A stretch of 64,000 bases of DNA from Clostridium sp. OS1-26 (GCF_030915445.1 NZ_CP133264.1:4869208-4933207), one strand, 5' to 3'; shown: positions 45,213 through 56,167, numbered from the stretch's first letter. A program made the numbers and translations. The notes: a model not told the origin generated them from the sequence alone.

Positions 45213-45256
45213 TACACCCCTGGGGTACTTGCGAGGGAGAATTCCTGATCTTGCTA
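45201..45256 (+). repeat. Dispersed repeat, family 2, copy 3
   Basis: TATACCAAATTTTACACCCC continuing TGGGGTACTTGCGAGGGAGA, ATTCCTGATCTTGCT. One base differs from the other two copies in the core. The left 6-bp extension TATACC is shared with copy 1. It marks the truncation point of the AEC permease. Confidence 0.82.
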
Positions 45257-45391
45257 TTTTTATAAAACACATCATTGGTTTCAACGTATTTAGTTATTCT
45301 TTCATCTTAGAATATTAAATTAATTCTTGTTGCTTTTTTCACTATTTATTTTTCTTATTAATTACATTTAAGAGTGTCTCCAATTCTGGAA

Positions 45392-47457
45392 TCAATTCCG
45401 GCTCAAGTTCCCCTCTTTTAACTGTTCAATTAATTCATTCACACTTGTTTTTGCCTTTACTACTTTTTCCTTTTCTTCAACAGTACGCTCTCTATTCAAT
45501 CTTCGGGTTCTTTCCATCTCCTCAGCAGTAGGTATTTTAAATTTTAACTCATAATTTCTTTCTATACATTGATTTATTTCATCCTCAAGAATGCCCATTA
45601 AATCACCAACCCCGCAAATACGAACCCAAGCTCTTGACCTTGTTATAGCAGTAAACAATATGTTTCTTAACTTTGTTAGTTCCATACCTGATGCACAAAA
45701 ATCACAGTCCATTATATATACCATAGGTGATTCATTTCCCTTTGCTCTATAAATATGAGAACAAGTGATACTTCCATCTTCTCTAAAGATATCTCTATTA
45801 GTATCTACACCAGCTAAAACTGAGTTGATATTTTTTTGTTTTAAATATTTCTCAAAATTCTTATAGTGCCTCTTAGCATTATATACATCTGGAAATATAA
45901 CCAAAATATCATCAGGATCTAGTTCATCATTATGAATATTCTTGTATATTTCTTCAGCAACCCATAAATATTGCTCCTCTTTTACATCAAACCTTTTAAA
46001 CACTACGCTTTCTTCCTTTTTAATTAGGTTATCAAAGTATTCTGGCGTTGATGAGTTTTTTCTAGATAATGTTACTGTATAATTCGGCTTTAAACTTCCA
46101 CTTTTAACGGTATAACCAATCTCCTTCCAAAGATCTAAAGAATCAAACATTTGTAAAATAGGCTTATGATATAACCCAAAACCAAGGGAATGTGCTAATG
46201 ATAAAGTCCAAGGTGGATTTCTATAGCATATAGGCAAAATAATATCCCTTTTCGCTTCATCTTCTTCACTCTCTAGGCTAATATTTAAACTACCAGTAGA
46301 ATCAGTTCCAAACATTTCTTCCAACGAAGGCATTTCAACTTCTGATAGATTTTGCAGCTCATCATATGCCCAAATTATCCTTTTAGGTTCCTTTACATCA
46401 TTAAAAACCAACCTAAAAAATGCGCTTGGCATATCCTGTGCTTCATCAATTAAAATAGCATCATACGTTGGCTTATACCCATTCTTAATATAACCTAAAA
46501 GTTCCTCACACGCTCCACCAAATGCATTTTGCCTGCCAAACTTAGTCATAGCTGCTGTTAGGTTATATGGTTTTACATTAATCTTATCGGCTATGCTAGA
46601 ATATACCCCCTTTTCAGAGCTACTGCCCCAGGCATGTATTATATCAAGATTTTCCCATTCAACTGCTTCTCCGGATAGTTCTTTTACGAAATCAGTAATT
46701 AAGCTTATATATTGCTGATACAGTGATCTTGTATAATACGTAACTGCGATTTTCATTTCAGGATATTGAGTATGCAGATATGCCGCTTTTAATGCTAAGA
46801 CTATAGTCTTACCCGACCCAGCCAGTCCCCTTATTCTTTGTGGTCCATCAGGTATTTCAAAGGCAGCTTTTTTTGCCATTGGTCTAAGTTTGCAATTTCT
46901 TTTTCTATGCTTTTTATAACACCACCGTATGAATTTTCCAACTTGACATTATTACGTTTTTTTCTTGGTTTTATTTCTGATACTTTTTGAAGTATTTCAC
47001 ATAGCTTACGATACAAAGATTTGTTAAACCCATCTAAGCCATTAATGCTATTCACTATCTCATCATTAGTAACTATACAATATTCATCACTATCAATATC
47101 AATTGGCATTGGTAATATCGTAATAACCGTAGGCGTGAATGCCAAATTCCTTCCCTTTCTAAGACTACTGTAATTTCTAAGATAAAAATCCATATGAAAA
47201 TATAATGCATCTTGTTGTTCATATAGCTCTATTTTAGAATCTGTACTGTTACCAAAAATAAATGCTATCATACCTTTATTTACAGTAACTAATAATGCAT
47301 CAATTGTAACGGCTGTATCCCTATTTGCTGTTAACGGATATCCCAAATATAGTGTTCCATCATCATCTTGTTCACTCATATATTTTGTAATTTGATCTAT
47401 TAACTGTTTCGTCTGTTCTGGCTTTGAGACCTTACCTCTAACAATATCAAAACTCAA
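45392..47457 (-). pseudogene. UvrD/Rep-type helicase with nuclease-related-like N-terminus, frameshifted
   Basis: The N-terminal 195 residues (from TTG 47457, GAGGAGGG upstream) contain YPLTANRDTAVTIDALLVT, resembling the NERD-like nuclease-related region of stand-alone helicases, though weakly. The SF1 helicase core follows: Walker A RGLAGSGKTIVLALKA, Walker B AILIDEAQDMPSAFF, motif III, a C-terminal RecA domain with SHIYRAKGNESPMVY, and motif VI NILFTAITRSRAWV. The frame breaks at 46867-46873 (seven A on the coding strand); an eighth joins DQWQKK to AAFEIPDGPQRIRG. Total would be about 688 aa. It lies 376 bp downstream of the HamB-like helicase, on the same strand, after a terminator. Confidence 0.8.
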
Positions 47458-47768
47458 TCTATAACCCTCCTCAAACTATTCTATAACTTATAAAATAAAT
47501 TCTAATAGACTCATTAATTCATGATTTAAAATAACAGAAACTCACATATTTTACAATACCCTCATATTTATTAATAATTACTTTATTCGTTATACAATCA
47601 TTTTATCATTAAACTCTCCATTACAAAATATTATAATAAGATTATTACTTTCAATATTAATCTTCGATCTTTTATTTACAGGCTACATCAATTGGTTTTT
47701 CAACATGAATATTTAAACTAAGACTATATTTCAAAAGTTTTATAGATGTTTACGCTCCAAAATGCAAT

Positions 47769-47796
47769 AAAAAAAGTAGTTAAAACTACTTTTTTT
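47769..47796. terminator. Terminator after the defence operon
   Basis: AAAAAAGTAGT / ACTACTTTTTT symmetrical hairpin, 37 bp after the stop of the HamB-like helicase. T-tracts are present on both strands. Confidence 0.8.
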
Positions 47797-47832
47797 ACTC
47801 ATTTTTTATCTAGTTAAAAATAACAAAAGCTA

Positions 47833-50318
47833 CTACAATTTTTCTACAAAATCCTTTAGCCTATTTATTTCATATAAACTTAAATCAATGCTACTTAAAT
47901 CTAAATTTTTTAAAGTAAAAATCAAATCTTCATTATCAATTTTAAACCTCTTTACTAATTCTAATGCAAGTTCTCTCATTAATCCTAAGGAAATTAACTC
48001 TATAGCAGTGTCATCACATGCACCTAATTCTAAAAACATCGCTATATTAGATATTTTTTCTATTAGATGTTCTCTTTTCGTTCTTATTAAATATTCTTTT
48101 AGGACTTCCTGATACGCATATATACCTTTAATTAATTTATGCCTTATATGAGAATTTAAATAATTTATTTGCTCTTGTACTTGCTTCGTTACTTTATCTT
48201 CATCATTGAAATTGTCGAATTCATGAAATAATATCTTTTTTAAAGAATCTCCTCTCATCCAGGCGAGCGAACAAAATACCAAACTTCTATAACTCTTATT
48301 ATCTTCAAATGATACATCTGGATTTAACTTATATAGTATTCCATCCATTAAATAGGTATTAATTATATCTAATGCTTCAATGTATCTAGAGAAAAAATTA
48401 CGTTTGAACGGATGGGGAATTAAAAAAGACTCTATGTCATCATCATAACTAATGAAAAGCTGCCAAAGTCTTTGAATATTTTGTGGTCTAATCCCTATTA
48501 ACTTAATTAACAATCCCTTTATCTCATCATACCTATCCACTATTTCCTTAACATGGTTTTGTATGACTTGTGAACTAAGAACAGTGATATTTTTTTGGTT
48601 AACAATCTCATCAAAGACCAATGCAGATTCAATACTATCTATAAACTCTTTCTTTTTGCTATCATAAATATCATATTTAAAAGCATTTTCTATATCTCTT
48701 ACTTGAGATTCATTTAACTCTGTAGCATATTTTAATACAATATTTTTTTCATCATATGTATTTATATTATCCCATGATGAAGTATCAACTAAAATCACAT
48801 TACCATTTAAGTCAAATCCTGTTCTACCTGCCCTACCAACTAAATTCCAAAAGTCTAACTTATCAAATCTATCTTTTTTGATTTTCTTGGATTACATATA
48901 TAAATATTTTGAGCCGGAATATTTATTCCTTGTAATAAGGTTGAGGTACATACAATTGTATGTATCAATCCATCACTAGCCAAACTTTCTATTCCTAATC
49001 TTATAAAGCTAGGCAATGACCCATAGTGAAAAGCCATACCTTTTTTTAGATATTTAACTAACATGTAATTTTTATGAATATATCGTTCTACAAAGTTTGC
49101 AAATTCCGTCAAACTCTCACTATCATCTTTATCTTCTTTATCTTCTAATAAAGTTCTTTCATATAATTTTTTACAAACTGACTGAGTCATTTTAGGCGTA
49201 TTACAATAAATAATACTTTTTTCTCCATTATTAAACTGAAAGTATGCATTCACTATATTTTCTGGTAATGTTGACCCCTTTGTTATATCAATCTTTTCCT
49301 TAATTGTTTCATTATTTAGTTTTAACTCATATCCTCTTCCTTCTAACCTAAGTAACTTTAAAATGTTTTGTCTAACGGTATACTCTTTCGTACAATATGA
49401 CTCATTCTCTTCACTATTAAATTTCTTTAATAGTTTGTTGGGGTTATCAATCATAGGAGATAAAAATATAATTCTAATATCTTTCCATATATTACGAGCA
49501 TACTTTATACTATATTCTAATAATACTCCTCTACTACCATACATTATATTTTGAGCTTCATCTACTATTAATGTACCTATTTCGACATTTCTATTATTGC
49601 ATAATTGATATAACCTCTCTTGAGTTAATACAAATATTCCAACTTGTTCACTTTTTATATTTCGAAGGTCTGAAGATGAAGTTATAAAATATTTATTTTC
49701 TTTCATGTGATTTCTTAAATCTTCCATAACCTGATTTATTAGAGCTCTGGTAGGAACAAGATATACTATACTCTTTTTTGTACTATTTAATTTTTCTATA
49801 ACAGCCCTCATTAATATATACGATTTTCCTGCAGATGTTGGTGCAGATATACTTATATTTTTATTTGATTCAATTAACTGATATAATGAATATTGTATAT
49901 TATTTAATACTACTTCTTCGTCTAATATATTTACAGTATTGCTAATAACCTCATACTTTTGTTTTAATCGTTCTAGTATAGACAGAGAATTATTTGAATG
50001 TTCAGGAAACAACTCATCTAATCTTCTTTGTGTTAAAAAATTTCTTAATTTATTCAATATAATTTTACATCCAATTATTAACTTATAATCTTCTCTTATA
50101 TTAGGAATTATTGTCGCTATTTTTAAAGCACGATCCCTATTTCTATATTTAGTCGATAAAGCTAATAAATTGGCACTTTCCACCATAAATACTAGTTCAT
50201 CATCTATAATATCTTTTTCTATGTCTTCCTTTAAAAATTGCTTTTTTATTTCTAAAGTATTATATTTATGAATTAGTTCATCTATTCTCTTAACTTCTTC
50301 TAATTTAAATATTACCAT
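47833..50318 (-). pseudogene. HamB-like DEAD/DEAH-box helicase, frameshifted
   Basis: Superfamily 2 helicase of about 828 aa. The N-terminal 150 residues are helical. Motif I is SAPTSAGKSYIL, Ia is LVPTRALINQV, motif II is IVDEAQNIM (DEAQ), and motif III is IIFLSPM. Domain 2 has SIIYCNTPK, HYGSLPSFIR and VCTSTLLQGINIPA. The frame then breaks at 48882-48885 (A4 on the coding strand). A fifth A restores NPRKIKKDRFDKLDFWNLVG and motif VI GRAGRTG, and the frame goes on through a helical C-terminus to 47833. Start at ATG 50318 with GGGGTGAG upstream. The layout resembles HamB of Hachiman defence, which senses or unwinds DNA for its HamA partner encoded just upstream. Confidence 0.72.
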
Positions 50319-50328
50319 ATTCTCACCC

Positions 50329-51782
50329 CTATAAATACTTATTCTTAAAATTATTATTAAATTCACTAACGTCTTTGAAAGGGATAAAGAACCAGTTTAC
50401 TTCAATTTTATTTATTAATTCGTTTCCTTGAATAACCTTCAAGAACTCTTCTTCATACTCATCAACACAACTTTTTAAATATTCCATTTTTTGTTCATTG
50501 CCCAATTCAGCTCTAAATATCGTCTTGTTATTAAACCCAATAAGTATCGCAATGCTTCCTGTCATTGTTGCTTGTCCAGAATTATGAAGCATATTCTTAT
50601 TTAACTTATTTTGTATTGAATAGCTTAGCGACTCAATAGCTAATTTATCCTTAATAATTATATTTTTTTTAGTATTATTTTTCTGTATATGATCCTCAAT
50701 TTCTTTAATACAATTCTTGAATAAATCAATTATAGAGTTATCTAAATAACCGTTACCTATAATAATACTTATATCCTCGCTGTTATTATTTATATATATA
50801 TCCCTTGGTATATTATTCTCTATATCAACAATATAACTCCCTATTCGTGGACATCCTAATTCTCCCTCTATTAGTATCCATAGTAACATATGTACCAATT
50901 GCGATTCATTTTTAATAAGATTGATTATATGTAGCTTTTTGCTTTCAATTTTATCCTCTATTTCCCTTCTTTTCATTCTGTCTCTAGCTTTTCCATACTG
51001 CTCATCTAAAATCAGCTCTACACCATACTCGTGAATGTAGGATTTTAAAATAGTTGCTAAGTGCACTATAGAAATTTCATTATCAGAAAATACATGATAT
51101 TTGAATGTATTTCTTTTTTTACCGCTGTAGCTATCTGAAAAAGTTCTTTACAATCGTTTGATAAGCATTTCAGTCGCTCCTTCAGCAATGGGTGGTATCC
51201 CACATCTATAGATTCCAATATTTCTGGTTTGCTTACTTGAAGTTTATCCGTTATAGATTCCATGCTTACAATTTCTAATCTAGTTTTTATATTTCCACCT
51301 TTTTCCTGCTCAAGTGCTATTCCCGCTATTTCCTCTTCAATTATAATAGGAGAACCTGATGCTCCAGTCCATTCACCACCTTCCTCTTGATTATTTATAT
51401 ACACTTCATGTCTATTATTATCTCTTTTTTCAGTAACATATCCATTAAAGCCCACCCCATCTATACTACTTGATGGATAACCAAAGGATTCCCATTCATC
51501 TTTTTTTTCAATAATATATTTTGATATTCTGTAATTATCACTTTCTATGCTATTCTCAAGTTCTAATATACCGAAATCATTTTCCTCGTCTTCATAAATC
51601 AATTTTCCAAATGATCTCTGATTTTTATAACTAAATACGCATTCTACTTTTTTCTCTATTTTTTTCGTCACCTTATCTTCTAGAATATGCCTAGCTGTAA
51701 AAACATATTTTTCACTTACTAAAAAACAAGTTCCAAGGGGTCTATCTTTACTATAAACTCTTCCAACTATATTTTTAACCAT
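50329..51782 (-). pseudogene. Trypsin-like protease joined to HamA-like (DUF1837) domain, frameshifted
   Basis: Residues 1-200 form a chymotrypsin-fold protease with full triad: His32 in FTARHIL, Asp69 in DFGILEL, Ser142 in TGASGSP. There is no signal peptide, so it is cytoplasmic. The frame breaks at 51114-51120 (A7 on the coding strand); an eighth A gives AVKKRNTFKYHVFSDNEIS and leads straight into the second part (to 50329), so the ancestral product is one chain of about 484 aa. The C-terminal part (YIHEYGVELIL, VHMLLWILIEGELGCPRIG, NCIKEIEDHI) has the order of hydrophobic segments of HamA/DUF1837. The expected E-x-K of the nuclease is IIGNGYL here, so the nuclease seems dead. Family assignment of this half is tentative. 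Confidence 0.62.
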
Positions 51783-51791
51783 TATAATCTC

Positions 51792-52991
51792 CTATAAATC
51801 TATTTCCAGTATATCTTTATCATTAATTTTCTCATTTTTATATTCTATGTAACTCGACACGTTCTTCCCTAATACTTTTAAAGTGTCAATAACCTTCTCT
51901 GGCTTATAATTAAAATGTATTTTTTTATTACTGTTTCCCAAAAAAATTATTTTTGATATGGTTTCAACATCTGGGTGTTTAAACTTTTTTCCATTGGTTG
52001 AAACAAGATACTTTTCACAATTCATCATTTTTATCATTTCTTTTGATAAGTTATTTTTACTTCCGTGATGTGAAATTTTTACAAGTTTAAAATTGTTACA
52101 ATTATTTTTTATATACCGTTCCATTTGTTCTTCCATATCTATAGGACTACTATCTCCTAAAAATAGCAATCTTTTACCTTTAAACTCAATAACTACAGCT
52201 ATTGAAGACCTATTAACAATATCAGTATCATAATCGCAGTATTCAACCATATCACTAATACTGTCTAATGAACACTTGCTTTTTTCCACTTTTTTACAAA
52301 CACTTCTTATTGCGACAAAATATTTTTCAAAAGCTTTAGCTACTTTAATATTTTTTACTTTAACTTCTCCATTAATATAATCCAGTAGGTAATCTTGCCA
52401 CTCCTTGAATATATCGTCCAATATGCTCTTTCTAGGACCTAATACTGTAACTGCAACATCATTGATTTTAATCGTTCTAAGGTTATCTTCACCTACATAT
52501 ATACTCCCTCGATCGAATGTTTTATTCCATTTATTGTATAATTCATCTTTAGTCAAATACTCTGCAACACAAACAGCACTGTTGTGTCCAATTTTTTCCT
52601 TTACAGGGATTGTCGAATCATTTTTGTATTCAACTTGTGATAATGAACTAATAAACTCTTCCGCGTCTTTGGGAATATCTTCTTCTAAATAGTCACCTTC
52701 TAAAATTTTTAGATAGTCATTATACCATACTTCCCCAACATCAATTTTTTTTTCTAATAAATACTTTAATACATCTCTCGCACCATTTATATGGTCATTA
52801 TCTATATGAGTTAAAATAATTAAATCTAGTTTCTGATTATTTTTTTTAATTTCCTTTAGTTCTTCTATAATGAACTCTGTTGTGGATACGTACCCACAAT
52901 CTATTAAAATGTTGGTAGTAACATCCCCTTGTAATTTAATGAAAAAACTTTCTCCGTTTGAAGATGGAAATGATTTAACTTTTATATCCAT
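51792..52991 (-). CDS. MBL-fold metallo-hydrolase, ComEC-like soluble type
   Basis: 399 aa, cytoplasmic, first gene of the operon. Metallo-beta-lactamase metal motifs are complete: ILTHIDNDHINGA (T-H-x-D-x-D-H), RLLFLGDSSP (the bridging Asp), KISHHGSKNN and a late His in KHPDVET. This is the pattern of ComEC C-terminal MBL domains, enzymes of the phosphodiesterase/nuclease type. A long insertion between the first and second metal motifs (about residues 110-270) is unusual and might be a recognition module. ATG 52991 with AGGGGC upstream is preferred over an in-frame start 16 codons earlier. The stop is 9 bp before the protease gene, so the two are co-transcribed. Confidence 0.82.
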   Translation of the reverse strand: MDIKVKSFPSSNGESFFIKLQGDVTTNILIDCGYVSTTEFIIEELKEIKKNNQKLDLIILTHIDNDHINGARDVLKYLLEKKIDVGEVWYNDYLKILEGDYLEEDIPKDAEEFISSLSQVEYKNDSTIPVKEKIGHNSAVCVAEYLTKDELYNKWNKTFDRGSIYVGEDNLRTIKINDVAVTVLGPRKSILDDIFKEWQDYLLDYINGEVKVKNIKVAKAFEKYFVAIRSVCKKVEKSKCSLDSISDMVEYCDYDTDIVNRSSIAVVIEFKGKRLLFLGDSSPIDMEEQMERYIKNNCNNFKLVKISHHGSKNNLSKEMIKMMNCEKYLVSTNGKKFKHPDVETISKIIFLGNSNKKIHFNYKPEKVIDTLKVLGKNVSSYIEYKNEKINDKDILEIDL

Positions 52992-53051
52992 AATTTTTGC
53001 CCCTATAATATTTAAACTTAATTTACTTATTAGTAACATTTTAATTATATA

Positions 53052-53981
53052 ATACCATGTCGTCCAATATATTACAAAGTACTTCTTTACACATTTTTGG
53101 CGTTATTGGCAAAAACCACAAACTACTAATAGAAAAACCGCGACTATAAGTAAAATCTATTCTTTAAAACTGAAGATGATACTCTATTAGTTGATAATGC
53201 TTACTATATACTTCATTCGAAAAGAACAATATAAGCTTTTGAATAAGATATAAATTATTCTTACTTTAAGAATGGTTCAAAAAAGAAGAGAATAGCAAAA
53301 TTAATTACTATACTCTAGCCGAAAAGTTGATATTTTTATTAATTATTTTCAAATATTCTTAAAGTGGTACCCAGAGATTAATCAGAGTTCTTAGGGTTTC
53401 TCAACTTTTAAAGTAAGAGTTATTTTCCATTTTAACACCCTTAGGAATATTCGAATCATAAAATTATCACATCTTTTTAATCAATTATAAGAAACGATTT
53501 TTTGCGACTGAATTATTTCTTTATAATTGTATTCAGTAAATTTTATTAATTCTTCTATATAATTTCGATAGTTTCTTATAATAATAGGATTTAATAAATA
53601 TACAAGCTTAAAGAAAAAGGCTTGTTATAAAGCTAATTAGTATTTTAAATTTTTATAAAATTATAAATATATATTATATATGATACCTAGACGGTAGGTA
53701 ATCCCTCGCGAGAGGCAAGAACATGTAAGCTACTTCATAAACTATACTAAAGTCCAACTAATTAAGAATATAATTATTTCGGATTAAAGAGTCAGTAACT
53801 TATTGTTACTGGCCCCTTTAGTCAATGTGCTTGCTTTCTTTTTAATCCTTAGACTTAAAAATCGGTTTGTCATCATCCTATATAAGAGTTAAATATTAAA
53901 CAAAAAAATAATAAATAATTCAACAGACACTTCATATCTACTAATTGGAGGGTCTAAAGGATTTCGAGCCTCATCCCTTCA
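53052..53981. other. 930-bp gene-free stretch with structured sites
   Basis: No open frame with a ribosome site. It contains the promoter side of the defence operon at the left. At 53685-53715 two short palindromes stand side by side: ACCTA-GACGG-TAGGT and CCTC-GCGA-GAGG. At 53786-53819 a hairpin CAGTAAC / GTTACTG with flanking AAAG / CTTT lies downstream of dnaB on the minus strand and may terminate it. The rest is very AT-rich. Confidence 0.5.
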
Positions 53982-55277
53982 CTAAGTGTTCAATGCCTGT
54001 ATCTCCGGTAACCATCTAAACCTCACCGTTCCTACTTCTCCATTCCTATTCTTCGCCACAATGCATTCAATAATTCCCTTCTCCTCACAATCCTTGTCAT
54101 AATAATCATCCCTATATAAAAGCATAGCAACGTCAGCATCTTGTTCTATACTCCCTGACTCCCTCAAATCTGAAAGCCTAGGCATATGGTCCTCACTCCT
54201 AGCCTCTGGTGCTCTGGAAAGCTGAGAGATCAAAAGCACAGTTATATCAAGTTCCTTTGCCATAAGCTTCAGTTCTCTTGTGATCTTGGAAACCTCAACA
54301 TTTCTATTTTCCGCACCTTTTACACCTTCAATAAGCTGGAGATGGTCTATCACAACTATATCCAGTCCTTCTTTTATCTTAAGCTTTCTGCACTCACTTT
54401 TTATAAGGTTTATCTTATAAATTCTATTATAGATTTTCATATTAGAGCTCGCAAAAATCGCTGCAGACTTGGTTACTGCACACCACTGCTTATCCGTTAA
54501 ATCTGCCTTTTTTATTTTATCCATAGGAATTGCCGTATGTATTGACAGCACTCTATCTATGATTTGTATTGGTCCCATCTCTAAATTAAAGAATGCTACT
54601 TTTGCTTTTTCTTTAAAAACAGAATTCAAAATTATATTAAGAGCCGTAGAGGTCTTTCCCATAGAAGGCCTTGCTGCAAGTATTACTAAGTCTTCCTTTT
54701 GAAGTCCTCCAAGCATTTTATCTAGAGATTTATATCCTGTTTTTACTCCCTGAACAGCTTCACCTTTTTCATATCTAGCCTGCAAAGTGTCCATATACTT
54801 ATCCATAATAGGCAGCATTTCTCCAGTATCCTTTGCTTCCGAAGAGTCTAGTTTCATAAGGGAGTTTTGAGCGTAATCTATTACCTCATCCGTGGAATCT
54901 TCAGCTTTTTTAAGCTTTTCCATAGAGTTTTCAAAAATTTTCATAAGCTCTCTGTAGTTTGATTTTTCCTTTATGATCTGTCCGTATCTCTTTATATTTG
55001 TGGCTGTAACACTGCTATTTATAATCTCGGTTATGTAACTTACTCCACCTATTTCCTTTAAAGCTTCCCCCATCCTATCACAAAAAGTCACGATATCAAT
55101 AGGTATCCTCTTGTCCTGCATTTCCACTAAATTTTTATATATTATTTTATTGTTTGAGCTATAAAAATCCTCTGCTTTTATCAGGTCTACCACTTCGCAT
55201 ATGCTGTCATTATTCATAAATATAGAAGACAGCACATTTTTCTCCGCGTCAAGGTTGTACATTTTTTCTATATTCAA
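53982..55277 (-). CDS. dnaB: Replicative DNA helicase DnaB
   Basis: 431 aa hexameric helicase. The N-terminal primase-interacting domain (DAEKNVLSSIFMNND, EDFYSSNNKIIYKNL) is followed by a RecA-like core with LVILAARPSMGKTSTALNI (Walker A), AFFNLEMG, VVIDHLQLIEG (Walker B) and QLSRAPEARS. TTG 55277 has GGAGG seven bases upstream. It is the last gene of a minus-strand set with a DnaD-like protein and two sigma-like proteins. That company suggests an element-borne replication helicase rather than the chromosomal one. A fragment of its 3' end is found at 171-520. Confidence 0.93.
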   Translation of the reverse strand: MNIEKMYNLDAEKNVLSSIFMNNDSICEVVDLIKAEDFYSSNNKIIYKNLVEMQDKRIPIDIVTFCDRMGEALKEIGGVSYITEIINSSVTATNIKRYGQIIKEKSNYRELMKIFENSMEKLKKAEDSTDEVIDYAQNSLMKLDSSEAKDTGEMLPIMDKYMDTLQARYEKGEAVQGVKTGYKSLDKMLGGLQKEDLVILAARPSMGKTSTALNIILNSVFKEKAKVAFFNLEMGPIQIIDRVLSIHTAIPMDKIKKADLTDKQWCAVTKSAAIFASSNMKIYNRIYKINLIKSECRKLKIKEGLDIVVIDHLQLIEGVKGAENRNVEVSKITRELKLMAKELDITVLLISQLSRAPEARSEDHMPRLSDLRESGSIEQDADVAMLLYRDDYYDKDCEEKGIIECIVAKNRNGEVGTVRFRWLPEIQALNT

Positions 55278-55288
55278 AATGCCACCTC

Positions 55289-56167
55289 CTAATCCACATA
55301 CCTATAGGCATCAAAGTTAACCCTAGGCTTGGTTCTATCAAGTTTTTTCATCAGCTCTTTCATTGTGGTAATGCCCTCTGCTGCCCAACTTTTAATAATG
55401 CTCTCAATGTATCCAATATGCTTTGCTTTATATTTAACCGCTTGTTCAATCGCCTTTATTATAACCTCTTCTTCAAAATCCTTTCTCCATTGAATAAATT
55501 TTTCTATTTCAGCTTTAGAGGCTTTCTTAATATTTTTACTAAACTCTAATAGAATTCTGCTTATACTTTTATTTATTACTTTTTGTTTATTATAAGATTT
55601 ATTTATATATATTTCTTCTTCCCCTAGGGGCTTATAAGGGGCTTCAAAAGGGCTTGAAAGCCCCTCCTTAGCTGCTTTTGAAGAATCCATTTCTTCACTC
55701 CCATTTTCTAAAAAAGCACCCTCTATTTCTTTTTCACTATTTAAATCATCCACTTCAATGCCGTTAAAAATATCTTTTACAGGATGATTTCTTTCCAAAC
55801 ATATTCTGTACATTCTCTTTACAAACTCTTTATTTTTAACTTCTTTAAGTTCTTTGTTTATACATATTATTGTATTTTTGCTGATTATAAAATTATATTT
55901 AGCCCAATTTGTTATCATAATCTCATCTGTTTCTTCGCAGTAATCAATTTTTCCATAGTCCATAAAACTCTTTAAAAGCCTATCCAAAGTTTCTCCATCA
56001 TATCCAAGTTCAAGCTGAGCAAGAGGCTTTACTAATTTAAATATGCCGCATTGTGTGGTTCTTGCGTTTGTCATAAGATACATGTAAAAATACTTTTCCT
56101 CTGGTTTAAGTTCTAATATGAAACCATCCTGCCAAAAACCTGTTCTTACCTGTCTAAATAATGCCAT
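55289..56167 (-). CDS. DnaD-like replication protein, 292 aa
   Basis: The N-terminal winged-helix region reads MALFRQVRTGFWQDGFILEL then YMYLMTNARTTQCGIFKL, as in phage and clostridial replication initiation proteins. A low-complexity, acidic linker (about 135-195) follows, then a C-terminal DnaD/DnaB_2-like helical domain with EVIIKAIEQAVKYKAKHIGYIESIIKSW, of which YIESIIKSW is the conserved signature. It would load DnaB onto DNA. Its ATG overlaps the sigma-like gene by 14 bp and its stop is 11 bp from dnaB, so the three are translationally linked. Confidence 0.85.
   Translation of the reverse strand: MALFRQVRTGFWQDGFILELKPEEKYFYMYLMTNARTTQCGIFKLVKPLAQLELGYDGETLDRLLKSFMDYGKIDYCEETDEIMITNWAKYNFIISKNTIICINKELKEVKNKEFVKRMYRICLERNHPVKDIFNGIEVDDLNSEKEIEGAFLENGSEEMDSSKAAKEGLSSPFEAPYKPLGEEEIYINKSYNKQKVINKSISRILLEFSKNIKKASKAEIEKFIQWRKDFEEEVIIKAIEQAVKYKAKHIGYIESIIKSWAAEGITTMKELMKKLDRTKPRVNFDAYRYVD

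Noticed and set aside
53685..53740. Possible cyclic-di-GMP or other riboswitch in the dnaB 3' gap
   Set aside because: Conserved riboswitch core sequences are absent and no gene lies downstream on the suitable strand.
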